In this document: piece after piece, positions 1 to 6,756 of the stretch
Layout: the number at the start of each line of letters is the position of its first letter
How positions within the stretch are numbered: position 1 is the stretch's first letter
DNA from: Gammaproteobacteria bacterium
GTDB taxonomy: Bacteria > Pseudomonadota > Gammaproteobacteria > GCA-001735895
Assembly (NCBI GenBank): GCA_027293245.1
Contig: JAPUFZ010000393.1
Span: 1 to 7,044, forward strand
Reading direction: 5' to 3'
DNA: 7,044 nt
Program-made: the position numbers and the translations under genes
The notes under the pieces: model-generated
The model's database searches: none
Told to the model about the DNA's origin: nothing
Seen by the model: the letters and a program-made list of their open reading frames with translations, nothing else

Positions 1-251
1 CTCGTTTTGCCGCCAAGGAGGCGGCTGCCAAAGCACTTGGCACCGGGTTTGGCAGCAGCGTGGGTTATAAGAGTATTGAAGTTGCCAATGATAGATATGG
101 CAAGCCAATGCTGCATTTTTTAAAAACTGCATCGCAACTCGCACATCAAAAACAGGTAGAAAACGTGTTGGTATCCTTATCCGACGAGAAACATTATGTG
201 GTTGCGATGGTGATACTGGAAGGCCAGAATTCCCCAGGTCCGACGGGCTAG
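1..251 (+). CDS. acpS: holo-[acyl-carrier-protein] synthase, 3' part (5' end outside window)
   Basis: AcpS transfers the 4'-phosphopantetheine arm of coenzyme A to apo-ACP, activating it for fatty-acid synthesis in the cytoplasm. The frame is open from base 3 and gives 82 residues before TAG at 249-251. The family is about 125 residues long, so the first third or so is outside the window, including the N-terminal metal-binding Asp. The visible part begins with the RFAAKEA motif, whose Glu is the family's second Mg2+ ligand. It continues with IEV-NDRYGKP and the C-terminal VSLSDEKHY strand, all AcpS signatures. An internal GTG at 60 is not the start, because the RFAAKEA motif lies upstream of it in the same frame. 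The gene converges on barA with 17 nt between stop codons, and I see no hairpin with a U-tract there. Codon use and sequence look normal. Identification is confident. Confidence 0.95.
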   Translation, partial: RFAAKEAAAKALGTGFGSSVGYKSIEVANDRYGKPMLHFLKTASQLAHQKQVENVLVSLSDEKHYVVAMVILEGQNSPGPTG

Positions 252-268
252 GCCAACAAACCAGGGCT

Positions 269-3007
269 TCAAATGGATTCTCCAATCTGTTTCCAGGTGG
301 CCTGGTCGCGTAAATACCCTTCGACCTGTTGCCTGATTTCATCAAATTCTAATATGACTGACTCGACCGCAATATCCACCTGCGCATAGGATTTCTGGCC
401 CAGTTGCTGCTGGATCGAAATTACCTGTTTTCGCAGCCGGGGCAGGCTGGTGTAACAGGTTGTTCCGTGGATTTTATGAATCGTGGCGGATAATTTCACA
501 TAGTCCGATTGTTCTAAATGGGTTGATAATTGCTGTTGATGGCCTGGAATTTCATATAGCAATGTTTCGAACATCTTGTCCAGCAGTGATTCTTTAAAAG
601 CGCAGAGGCCGAGAGACTGCTGGAAATCTACCGCAAGCGTTTTGCTGTTTTGCTCAGCTTTAACGAGCTCATCTGCTCCTCGATCAGGTGGTTGAAACGA
701 GCCATCGAGTAACAAGCGGAATTTCTCCTCATCGATCGGTTTGCTGAGAAAATGATCGAACCCCAGTCCCAGTAATCGTTCCGGTTCATGGTTTAATACG
801 TTCGCGGTTAACGCAACAATCGGTGTCCTGTCATCTGGCCTGGCTTCACGCATCATCGTCATTAGAGCGATACCATCGATATCCGGCATTTGGATGTCGA
901 GGATAATCAAATCAAAATTCTGGTTCTGGTATAACTTCATCGCTTCCACAGCGTGGCTCGCTGCACTCACCCTGTGACCCCATATTCGAATCAATTCACT
1001 TGCCAGCTCAAGATTGATCTGGTTATCGTCAACAATCAGGACCTGTTTTACTGTTCCGGAAGTTGGGGAAAATGGTTTACTGGATTCGCCCTGTTTTGTT
1101 TCATCCACAGATCTATCCAGAATTTTTTGGAGCCTGTTAGCAGAATTGATAACCGAAATAAATTCGAGCCCCTGGCAACTGGAATCGGGAATCAGATGCA
1201 GATCGTAATGCATTGCGATACAACGGGTTTTTAAGGCTGTGTCAAAAACACTGCTAAGATCCAGGTCAAAATGACGAAAATCAAATACGATATAGTCGAC
1301 CTGGTTCTGGTTACGCAAAATATGTTCGCGTACCTGGTCGATAGCCTGCTTATGAACGAGCAATACTGGCTCATTCGCGATTCCAGCTCTATCGAACAGG
1401 GTCTGAATTTCCTGCAAACAGGTTTTATGCGTGCCAAATATTAAAGCGGTTTGAGCTTTTGAAACTACCACATCCGCAGAGGCGGGAACCGGGTGTGAAA
1501 TTCTGAGGGGCAGGTGTAGCGAAAAAACCGAGCCTTTGCCTACCTCGCTTTCAAGTGAAATATTGCCACCGATCAGGTTGGCCAGTTTCTGGCTGATCAC
1601 CAGCCCCAGGCCGGTGCCGGTAAAGCGGCGATTAGCGGCAGTGTCGACCTGGCTGAATGCTGTGAACAGACCGGCCTGGTCCTGCTTTGAGATGCCGATA
1701 CCGGTATCTTCTATGCTAATCAGAATGCCGGTCTCGGATGGTGTTTGTTGCTCGAGAGATACTCGCACTACGACCCCGCCCTGGTCAGTGAATTTGATGG
1801 CGTTGCCGATCAGGTTGAGCAGTATCTGTTTGATTCGTAATCGATCGCCACAGACGGTGCGCGGTGTGTCGGAATAGATGACCAGGTTCAGATCAATAGC
1901 CTTCTGCAAAATATTGATGAAGAGGATGTCCCGGCTTTGTTCTAACACTTCATGCAGGTCAAATTCATCTTCGACGATTGCTAATTTGCCTGACTCCATT
2001 TTAGAAAAATCCAGTATTTCATTAATAATGCTGGTCAGGTCATCGGTCGATTTGAGAACGATATCGGTGTACTTTTTTTGAGTAGGGTTTAGCTCGGATC
2101 GACTCATCAAACTCATAAAACCCTTGATCGCATTGATTGGCGTGCGAATTTCGTGGCTCATATTGGCGAGAAACTCCGACTTGATCCGGTTCGCATTCTG
2201 GGCCTCGTCGCGGGCGAATCCGAGTTCTCGATTCTTCGATTCCATGCTAATGTTAGCGTCACTCAATTGCAGGGTTGCCTGCTGAACTCTATCGTTCAAC
2301 TGTTTACGATTGCTGAGCAGGGCCCGCGTCATTCGATTAAATCCTTCCTGCAAGGCCCCGATTTCGTTATCGGTGACTTGTTCAATGGTTTCTCCCAGAC
2401 GACCGGTTTCGACCTGTTTCAGGTGCTCGATCAGGCTATCTATTGGCTGAGTAATTCGGCGGCTGATAATCGAAGTGAGGACCATCGCCAGTAATAAAAC
2501 GATGACAAAGAACAGGATCGAATCGCGTGTGATTCGAGTCCGGGTCGCATCGAGTTGCTGGCTGGACATAAGTATGTGGGCCCAGCCAATGGTACGGGTT
2601 TGCAGAGTTGCGGATTGCCCCGCCGTGCCGGCACTCGCTTTGGCAAGCTCGTGGGACTCGATGGGTTGTCGAAAATAAAAATAGTCGCTCAGATCCTTCG
2701 CCCGGTATTGTTCCGATACCGATTTCGCCATGAGTTCACCCTGACTAAAGACTGCAGCCTGAACGATGGAATTGGTGTCGATACTTTGATCAAGCAAAAA
2801 CTGGATCTTGTGTAATTCACCTGATTTTAAATTTGACTCTGATGCACCAGCGATTTGTTTGGCGATAGTCTGCCCCCTGATTTGAAGCAGTTCGCTGGCC
2901 TGTTCGATGTTGCTATTGAAACTGGCGTAAGTAATAAAAACGTCGATCAGGAAAACCGGGATTAATGTGACCAACAGAATCTGGTATTTAATGCCAAGTC
3001 GCTTCAC
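269..3007 (-). CDS. barA: BarA/GacS-type tripartite hybrid sensor histidine kinase
   Basis: This 912-residue inner-membrane kinase should start the Gac/Rsm (BarA-UvrY) cascade by passing phosphate His-Asp-His to a UvrY/GacA regulator, which is not in this window. Domains in order: TM1 about 9-29; periplasmic sensor region about 30-162; TM2 about 163-182; HAMP about 181-233; coiled linker to about 275; HisKA with phospho-His H285 in the SHEIRTP box; HATPase with N402, the D434-T-G-I-G box and the GTGLGL box at 464-469; a degenerate receiver-like stretch about 517-632; an intact receiver about 655-768 with D660/D661, phospho-Asp D704, T734 and K756; and a C-terminal HPt with H844 in the IHKIHG motif. 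Length and order match E. coli BarA and Pseudomonas GacS, and the N-terminus (KRLGIKYQILL) resembles GacS. The start is GTG at 3007; an in-frame TGA lies 11 codons upstream and no other standard start intervenes. No strong Shine-Dalgarno sequence is visible. It is transcribed divergently from cysM. Confidence 0.95.
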   Translation of the reverse strand: MKRLGIKYQILLVTLIPVFLIDVFITYASFNSNIEQASELLQIRGQTIAKQIAGASESNLKSGELHKIQFLLDQSIDTNSIVQAAVFSQGELMAKSVSEQYRAKDLSDYFYFRQPIESHELAKASAGTAGQSATLQTRTIGWAHILMSSQQLDATRTRITRDSILFFVIVLLLAMVLTSIISRRITQPIDSLIEHLKQVETGRLGETIEQVTDNEIGALQEGFNRMTRALLSNRKQLNDRVQQATLQLSDANISMESKNRELGFARDEAQNANRIKSEFLANMSHEIRTPINAIKGFMSLMSRSELNPTQKKYTDIVLKSTDDLTSIINEILDFSKMESGKLAIVEDEFDLHEVLEQSRDILFINILQKAIDLNLVIYSDTPRTVCGDRLRIKQILLNLIGNAIKFTDQGGVVVRVSLEQQTPSETGILISIEDTGIGISKQDQAGLFTAFSQVDTAANRRFTGTGLGLVISQKLANLIGGNISLESEVGKGSVFSLHLPLRISHPVPASADVVVSKAQTALIFGTHKTCLQEIQTLFDRAGIANEPVLLVHKQAIDQVREHILRNQNQVDYIVFDFRHFDLDLSSVFDTALKTRCIAMHYDLHLIPDSSCQGLEFISVINSANRLQKILDRSVDETKQGESSKPFSPTSGTVKQVLIVDDNQINLELASELIRIWGHRVSAASHAVEAMKLYQNQNFDLIILDIQMPDIDGIALMTMMREARPDDRTPIVALTANVLNHEPERLLGLGFDHFLSKPIDEEKFRLLLDGSFQPPDRGADELVKAEQNSKTLAVDFQQSLGLCAFKESLLDKMFETLLYEIPGHQQQLSTHLEQSDYVKLSATIHKIHGTTCYTSLPRLRKQVISIQQQLGQKSYAQVDIAVESVILEFDEIRQQVEGYLRDQATWKQIGESI

Positions 3008-3019
3008 AGGAATACATTT

Positions 3020-3032
3020 CGCATAGTATGCG
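3020..3032. promoter_or_regulatory. 13-nt perfect palindrome in the barA/cysM divergent intergenic region
   Basis: CGCATA-G-TATGCG is a perfect inverted repeat with a 1-nt centre, 12 nt upstream of the barA GTG and about 80 nt upstream of cysM. On the minus strand it contains TACTAT, a mediocre match to a -10 box. It could be an operator or part of the barA promoter, but no regulator is indicated by the sequence and a 13-mer palindrome can occur by chance. The remaining intergenic DNA holds TAAAAT at 3047-3052 on the plus strand, a possible cysM -10 box without a good -35 partner. Functional assignment is tentative. Confidence 0.3.
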
Positions 3033-3113
3033 TTCAGTCAATACAGTAAAATATCGGCAGTTTACCAGCATGGCAGAATTACTTGAAAGCCCGAACCAGT
3101 TAAACATAAGATT

Positions 3114-3998
3114 ATGTTTTTAGAAGATTATATAGGAAATACGCCGCTCGTCACATTGCAGCGCCTGAACCCGAATAGCAGTAATCGAATCTCACTCAAG
3201 CTGGAAGGCAATAATCCGGCGAGTTCGGTGAAGGACAGGCCCGCGTATAGCATGATCAAACGCGCCGAAGAGCGCGGTGAGATTACGCCCGGCGATACCC
3301 TGGTCGAGGCAACCAGTGGTAATACCGGTATAGCGCTGGCTATGATCGCGGCGACAAAAGGCTACCGTATGGTCCTGATCATGCCTGACAACATGAGTTC
3401 CGAAAGACAGACGACCATGCGAGCGTATGGTGCCGAAATCATATTGGTGAGTAAGGAGGAAGGTATGATGGGCGCCCGCGACCTGGCCGAGCAGATGCAG
3501 GCACAGGGTAAGGGTAAAATGCTTGATCAATTTGCCAACGCTGATAACCCGCGTTCGCACTACGAGACTACTGCGCCTGAAATCTGGCAACAAACCGAAC
3601 AGTCGCTAACCCATTTTGTCAGTTCAATGGGTACTACAGGCACCATCATGGGCTGCTCGCGTTACTTCAAGGAGGTTAATCCTGATATTGCGATCGTCGG
3701 TGTGCAGCCTGCTGAAGGCGCAACAATCCCGGGCATTCGTCAATGGCCGGACGCATATTTGCCCAGGATCTATGAAAGCGACCGGGTCGATCAAATCCTG
3801 CTGGTATCCCAGCAGGAAGCGGAACAAACCATGCGTGCATTGGCAAGCGAGGAAGGAATTTTTTGCGGTGTTTCATCGGGCGGGGCGCTGTCTGCAGCGT
3901 TGCGGTTATCGAAACAACTGGAAGCGGCGCATATTGTCACCGTGATCTGCGATCGGGGCGACCGTTACTTGTCTACCGGGGTTTTTGCTGCGCAATGA
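3114..3998 (+). CDS. cysM: cysteine synthase B (O-acetylserine sulfhydrylase B)
   Basis: CysM is a cytoplasmic PLP enzyme that makes L-cysteine from O-acetylserine and sulfide, and in the B isoform S-sulfocysteine from thiosulfate. The 294-residue product has the usual CysM length and closely follows E. coli CysM as I recall it. The PLP Schiff-base lysine is K40 in SSVKDRPA. The substrate loop is T67-S-G-N-T-G72, the PLP phosphate loop is G173-T-T-G-T177, and the PLP-ring serine is S255 in GVSSGGA. The CysM-type tail ICDRGDRYLSTGVF carries C279, equivalent to E. coli C280. These features favour CysM over CysK. One difference is that the E. coli IRRWP segment reads IRQWP here (Q210). The start is ATG at 3114 with only a weak Shine-Dalgarno sequence. 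It is the first gene of the rightward cluster, and its stop overlaps the next start (ATGA). A perfect hairpin lies in the coding sequence at 3796-3817. Confidence 0.96.
   Translation: MFLEDYIGNTPLVTLQRLNPNSSNRISLKLEGNNPASSVKDRPAYSMIKRAEERGEITPGDTLVEATSGNTGIALAMIAATKGYRMVLIMPDNMSSERQTTMRAYGAEIILVSKEEGMMGARDLAEQMQAQGKGKMLDQFANADNPRSHYETTAPEIWQQTEQSLTHFVSSMGTTGTIMGCSRYFKEVNPDIAIVGVQPAEGATIPGIRQWPDAYLPRIYESDRVDQILLVSQQEAEQTMRALASEEGIFCGVSSGGALSAALRLSKQLEAAHIVTVICDRGDRYLSTGVFAAQ
3796..3817 (+). other. perfect 9-bp hairpin inside cysM
   Basis: TCCTGCTGG, a TATC loop and CCAGCAGGA form a perfect 9-bp stem within the cysM coding sequence, covering the ILLVSQQE codons. No U-run follows (the next bases are AGCGGAAC), so it is not an intrinsic terminator. 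It could slow ribosomes, affect RNA stability, or simply result from the CTG and CAG codons used here. Confidence 0.4.
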
Positions 3999-4768
3999 AC
4001 GTTTTCGTTTTTGATATAGAAACCATACCGGATATAGACGGATGCCGACGACTCTATGATTTACACGGCCTGTCTGATGATGACGTAGCAAAGGCGGTAT
4101 TTCACAAACGCCGACAACAGGCCAATACTGAATTTTTACGCCATCATCTGCACCGGGTGGTCGCCATCTCAGCGGTACTGCGCACCCGAGATCAGTTCAA
4201 AGTGTGGTCGCTGGGTGACCTCGAATCCAGCGAGCAGGATTTGCTGGAGCGTTTCTACAGCGGAATTGAACGCTATACGCCGCGCCTGGTTTCCTGGAAT
4301 GGTGGTGGATTTGATCTACCGGTAATCCATTATCGCTCGCTACTCTATCCGCTCAATGCCGGGCATTACTGGGAAAATGGCCAGAACGATACCAGCTTTC
4401 GGTACAACAATTATTTGAGCCGCTTTCATGATCGGCATACCGACCTGATGGACGTGCTCGCCGCCTATCAGCCTCGCGCGAGTGCGCCGCTGGACGAGAT
4501 CGCCAGTCTCTGTGGATTCCCGGGCAAAATGGGGATGGATGGCTCCAAAGTCTGGGATAGCTATGCACGCGGCGATGTAAAGTCGATACGAGATTACTGT
4601 GAAACCGACGTGCTGAATACCTATCTGGTCTATCTAAACTATCAGCGAAATCGAGGCCAGCTTGATCAGCAACAATACCTAGGTGAATGCCGTCTGGTAC
4701 GCGAGTTTTTAATCGAATCGGGTGATGCGCACCTGATCGAGTTCGAAAAAGCCTGGGTCGAACTTTAG
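3995..4768 (+). CDS. DEDDy-type 3'-5' exonuclease, PolB-like exonuclease family
   Basis: The 257-residue product carries all three motifs of a DEDDy 3'-5' exonuclease: ExoI with D7 and E9 (FDIETIPD), ExoII with N102 and D107 (WNGGGFDLP), and ExoIII with Y201-x3-D205 (YCETD). These acidic residues bind the two catalytic metal ions. The protein is a stand-alone exonuclease domain with no polymerase region, as in the family described as predicted PolB-like 3'-5' exonuclease. The natural substrate (DNA or RNA) is not evident. I chose ATG at 3995 because ExoI follows at once, as usual in the family, and because the ATG overlaps the cysM stop as ATGA, which implies translational coupling. The open frame runs upstream to 3863, but those 44 residues lie over the conserved end of cysM and do not look like protein. 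rlmD follows after 15 nt, so this is the middle gene of a likely cysM-exonuclease-rlmD operon. No signal peptide or membrane segment is seen. Confidence 0.9.
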   Translation: MNVFVFDIETIPDIDGCRRLYDLHGLSDDDVAKAVFHKRRQQANTEFLRHHLHRVVAISAVLRTRDQFKVWSLGDLESSEQDLLERFYSGIERYTPRLVSWNGGGFDLPVIHYRSLLYPLNAGHYWENGQNDTSFRYNNYLSRFHDRHTDLMDVLAAYQPRASAPLDEIASLCGFPGKMGMDGSKVWDSYARGDVKSIRDYCETDVLNTYLVYLNYQRNRGQLDQQQYLGECRLVREFLIESGDAHLIEFEKAWVEL

Positions 4769-4773
4769 CCTCC

Positions 4774-4777
4774 AGGA
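4774..4777 (+). promoter_or_regulatory. Shine-Dalgarno sequence of rlmD
   Basis: AGGA lies 6 nt before the ATG at 4784, in the 15-nt gap after the exonuclease stop. It supports this ATG as the rlmD start. Confidence 0.7.
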
Positions 4778-4783
4778 ACCCCA

Positions 4784-6124
4784 ATGTCTAAACGGCGCCG
4801 CCGCAGAAAACTACCCGAACCCTCGGTCGTGCATATCGAAGCGATGTCGCACGAAGGCCGTGGTATCGCCCACATCGATGGTAAAACAGTGTTCGTCTTT
4901 GGCGCTCTCAAGGGTGAAGAAGTGCGAATTCAGATCCACAAAGCCAACCGTAATTACGATGAAGCAATTACCCTGGATGTGATTCAGGCGTCGGCAAAAC
5001 GGGTGCGGCCGAAATGCGATGCCTTCGATGTCTGCGGTGGCTGCAGCCTGCAGCATATGGATAATGACGACCAGGTTGTTTTTAAGCAGCAGTCGCTAGT
5101 GGAGATGATGGCGCATGCCGGAATCAACGTCGGCCAGGTGATCCCGGCCCTGCGATCAAAGGCCTGGGGCTACCGCCGTAAGGCCAGGCTAGGGGTCAAG
5201 TATGTCCATAAAAAGGGCAGGGTGCTGGTTGGATTCCGCGAAAGAAACACGCGTTACCTGGCGGATATGTCGCGTTGTGAAGTACTGGTACCCGAGGTTG
5301 GTCATCGATTGCAGGCGCTTGCCGACTTGATCGAGAGTCTCGAGGCGCGAGAATCGATACCGCAGATAGAAGTCGCCTGCGACGACCACCACGTTGCCCT
5401 GGTATTTCGTAACCTCAGGGACTTATCCGACACAGACACCGAAAAGTTGATTGATTTTGCCAAAAGCAATGAATTTTGGATTCAACTCCAGCCCGGTGGC
5501 CCCGACAGCATTACCAACCTGTATCCGTATAAACAACCGCTGTATTTTTCACCATTGGAAAATGATGACATCAAAATTGGTTTTAAGGTGATTGACTTTA
5601 CCCAGGTGAATGCCGGTATCAACCAACAAATGGTAAAACAGGCATTGGATTATCTCGATTTGAACAAACAGGACAGGGTGCTTGATCTGTTTTGCGGTCT
5701 TGGAAACTTTAGCCTGCCGATGGCGCGACTGTGTTCAACGGTGACCGGTGTCGAAGCTGACCTGGCGATGGTGACCCGGGCAAAGCAAAATGCGCTCGAG
5801 CACGGTATTGTCAATAGTGATTATTTTGTCGCTGATTTGACCCGACTGGATCCTGATACTGGCTGGATGAAACAGCAATATGATAAGATATTGATCGATC
5901 CGCCGAGATCGGGTGCACTGGAAATTGCGAAATCTATTGCTCGCTTCAACGCCAGAGTTTTAGTTTACGTGTCCTGCCAGCCGTCCAGCCTGGTGCGGGA
6001 TAGCAAAATCATTTGTGACAACGGTTATCGACTCACGCATCTGGGCATTATGGATATGTTCCCGCAAACCGCCCATGTCGAATCGATGGCAATATTTGAA
6101 CAACAACGCGGGCATTCCAATTAA
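4784..6124 (+). CDS. rlmD: 23S rRNA (uracil-1939-C5)-methyltransferase RlmD
   Basis: RlmD (RumA) uses SAM to make m5U1939 in 23S rRNA. The 446-residue protein has a very basic start (SKRRRRRK) and an N-terminal TRAM-type RNA-binding domain, about 12-68. The [4Fe-4S] cysteines are C78, C84 and C87 in [10 protein letters not shown], plus C165 in DMSRCEV. The C-terminal Rossmann methyltransferase domain has the SAM loop [10 protein letters not shown] at 301-310, IDPPRSG at 371-377, catalytic nucleophile C398 in YVSCQPSS, and general base E433 in AHVESMA. All expected catalytic and cluster residues are present. The intact CX5CX2C cluster and the overall match favour RlmD over RlmC and TrmA. It follows the exonuclease gene by 15 nt and precedes the PII gene by 44 nt with no terminator hairpin visible. 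In Pseudomonas-like genomes relA often follows rlmD; here a PII gene does. Confidence 0.96.
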   Translation: MSKRRRRRKLPEPSVVHIEAMSHEGRGIAHIDGKTVFVFGALKGEEVRIQIHKANRNYDEAITLDVIQASAKRVRPKCDAFDVCGGCSLQHMDNDDQVVFKQQSLVEMMAHAGINVGQVIPALRSKAWGYRRKARLGVKYVHKKGRVLVGFRERNTRYLADMSRCEVLVPEVGHRLQALADLIESLEARESIPQIEVACDDHHVALVFRNLRDLSDTDTEKLIDFAKSNEFWIQLQPGGPDSITNLYPYKQPLYFSPLENDDIKIGFKVIDFTQVNAGINQQMVKQALDYLDLNKQDRVLDLFCGLGNFSLPMARLCSTVTGVEADLAMVTRAKQNALEHGIVNSDYFVADLTRLDPDTGWMKQQYDKILIDPPRSGALEIAKSIARFNARVLVYVSCQPSSLVRDSKIICDNGYRLTHLGIMDMFPQTAHVESMAIFEQQRGHSN

Positions 6125-6159
6125 GCTCGGTAAATGTAATAATTTTTCCCGGCAGCCCT

Positions 6160-6164
6160 GGAGG
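6160..6164 (+). promoter_or_regulatory. Shine-Dalgarno sequence fixing the GTG start of the PII gene
   Basis: GGAGG lies 4 nt upstream of GTG at 6169. It is the strongest ribosome-binding site in the window and settles the non-ATG start, which also gives the standard PII N-terminus ([16 protein letters not shown]). An AT-rich TAATAAT stretch at 6137-6143 could be a -10 element, but I see no convincing -35 partner. Confidence 0.75.
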
Positions 6165-6168
6165 CAAT

Positions 6169-6507
6169 GTGAAAATAGTTAGTGCAATAATCAAACCGTT
6201 CAAACTCGATGATGTTCGAGAAGCGATGTCAGATATCGGTATCGCCGGCCTCACAGTTTATGAAGTAAAAGGATTCGGGCGACAAAAGGGGCATACGGAG
6301 TTATATCGAGGTGCCGAATATGTGGTCGATTATATTCCAAAGGTAAAACTCGAAGTCGCGGTCGACGACGATCGGGTCGACCAGGTAATCGACACCATCA
6401 TCGAATCGGCCAGGACAGGTAAAATTGGCGATGGTAAAATTTTCGTCACCGACCTCGAAACCGTAGTCCGCATCAGGACCAGCGAAACCGGATCGTCGGC
6501 ACTATAG
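6169..6507 (+). CDS. glnK: nitrogen regulatory protein PII (GlnK/GlnB family)
   Basis: PII proteins are cytoplasmic trimers that sense 2-oxoglutarate, ATP/ADP and, through uridylylation, glutamine. They control targets such as the AmtB channel, glutamine synthetase adenylylation and NtrB. This product has the canonical 112 residues. The T-loop (about 37-55) is intact, with uridylylation site Y51 in YRGAEY. The B-loop is TGKIGDGK at 83-90, and the nucleotide-binding residues K90, R101 and R103 are present. The MKIV start, the EVAV-DDD segment and the -AL end look more like GlnK than GlnB, but sequence alone does not separate them firmly. The start is GTG with a strong GGAGG site. It lies 44 nt after rlmD, and neither amtB nor glnA is visible; downstream there is only a mobile-element remnant beginning 3 nt past the stop. 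Family assignment is certain, the paralogue label is not. Confidence 0.93.
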   Translation: MKIVSAIIKPFKLDDVREAMSDIGIAGLTVYEVKGFGRQKGHTELYRGAEYVVDYIPKVKLEVAVDDDRVDQVIDTIIESARTGKIGDGKIFVTDLETVVRIRTSETGSSAL

Positions 6508-6509
6508 GG

Positions 6510-6538
6510 TGTATGATGGGGTCATGTATGATGGGGTC
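6510..6538. repeat. 15-nt tandem direct repeat, two copies, at the element's left end
   Basis: TGTATGATGGGGTC occurs at 6510-6523 and again at 6525-6538, a 15-nt period with one spacer base, immediately after the PII stop codon. Each copy contains ATGGGGTC, which is also found inverted with one mismatch (ATAGGGTC on the minus strand, 6760-6753) at the other edge of the remnant. The pair is therefore probably a duplicated element end, not a CRISPR or other array. Confidence 0.8.
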
Positions 6539-6556
6539 TACCATTACATTTAGTAG

Positions 6557-6720
6557 GTGACGCCCAAAGTATTTTCCTATTTCTTTCAGCGTATAGCCGC
6601 CACTTTGATAAGATTTTAAATTGCTGTATTCCGATCCTGGCTTGAAAATTCATAAGCACTTAAAGCTTTCGGCTTAGGTTGTCTTTGTGAGTACCAAATT
6701 TCTGATTTCAGGGAGACTGA
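6557..6720 (-). pseudogene. C-terminal fragment of a REP-associated tyrosine transposase, frameshifted
   Basis: On the minus strand, one frame from 6720 reads ...YSQRQPKPKALSAYE then FSSQDRNTAI before a TAA at 6618-6616. The adjacent frame continues KSYQSGGYTLKEIGKYFGRH down to 6557. Joined across a one-base deletion near 6616-6622, this gives the typical C-terminal region of REP-associated (TnpA_REP, Y1) transposases: a KPL-x-YE segment, D-R-x-x-AI, an AY-x-SG-x-YT-like stretch, then KEIG-x-x-FG-x-H with the start of a helix-turn-helix. The end of that helix (usually HYS-x-VS) is lost. A TAG directly precedes the first frame, and no start codon or catalytic domain remains. It is non-functional as protein. 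The assignment rests on recognising the motif across two frames. Confidence 0.7.
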
Positions 6721-6756
6721 CTAGCAAGAAGGGAATCATAAATCAAAGACCTGACC

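Noticed and set aside
9..25. GCCGCC-AAGGA-GGCGGC hairpin
   Set aside because: It is explained by the Ala/Lys/Glu codons of the conserved AcpS motif, and no regulatory context is visible.
60..251. GTG at 60 as the start of a small independent gene
   Set aside because: The frame continues upstream through the AcpS RFAAKEA motif to the window edge, so it is an internal codon of a partial acpS.
293..305. CCAGG-TGG-CCTGG hairpin as a terminator for acpS
   Set aside because: The stem is only 5 bp, lies inside barA coding sequence, and has no following U-run.
1536..2494. Several plus-strand open frames of about 70-115 codons opposite barA
   Set aside because: They are antisense shadows of conserved kinase, ATPase and HAMP coding sequence, with no domain-like composition or ribosome-binding site.
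3863..3994. Upstream extension of the exonuclease ORF into cysM
   Set aside because: It lies over the conserved C-terminal codons of cysM. The family starts right before the FDIET motif, and ATG at 3995 has a classic ATGA overlap.
4353..4784. 143-codon minus-strand frame opposite the exonuclease gene
   Set aside because: It is antisense to the conserved ExoII and ExoIII motifs, and its Arg/His/Ser-rich translation is typical of a shadow frame.
6510..6538. Short direct repeats as a CRISPR array
   Set aside because: There are only two copies with a 1-nt spacer, so neither repeat length nor spacer fits.
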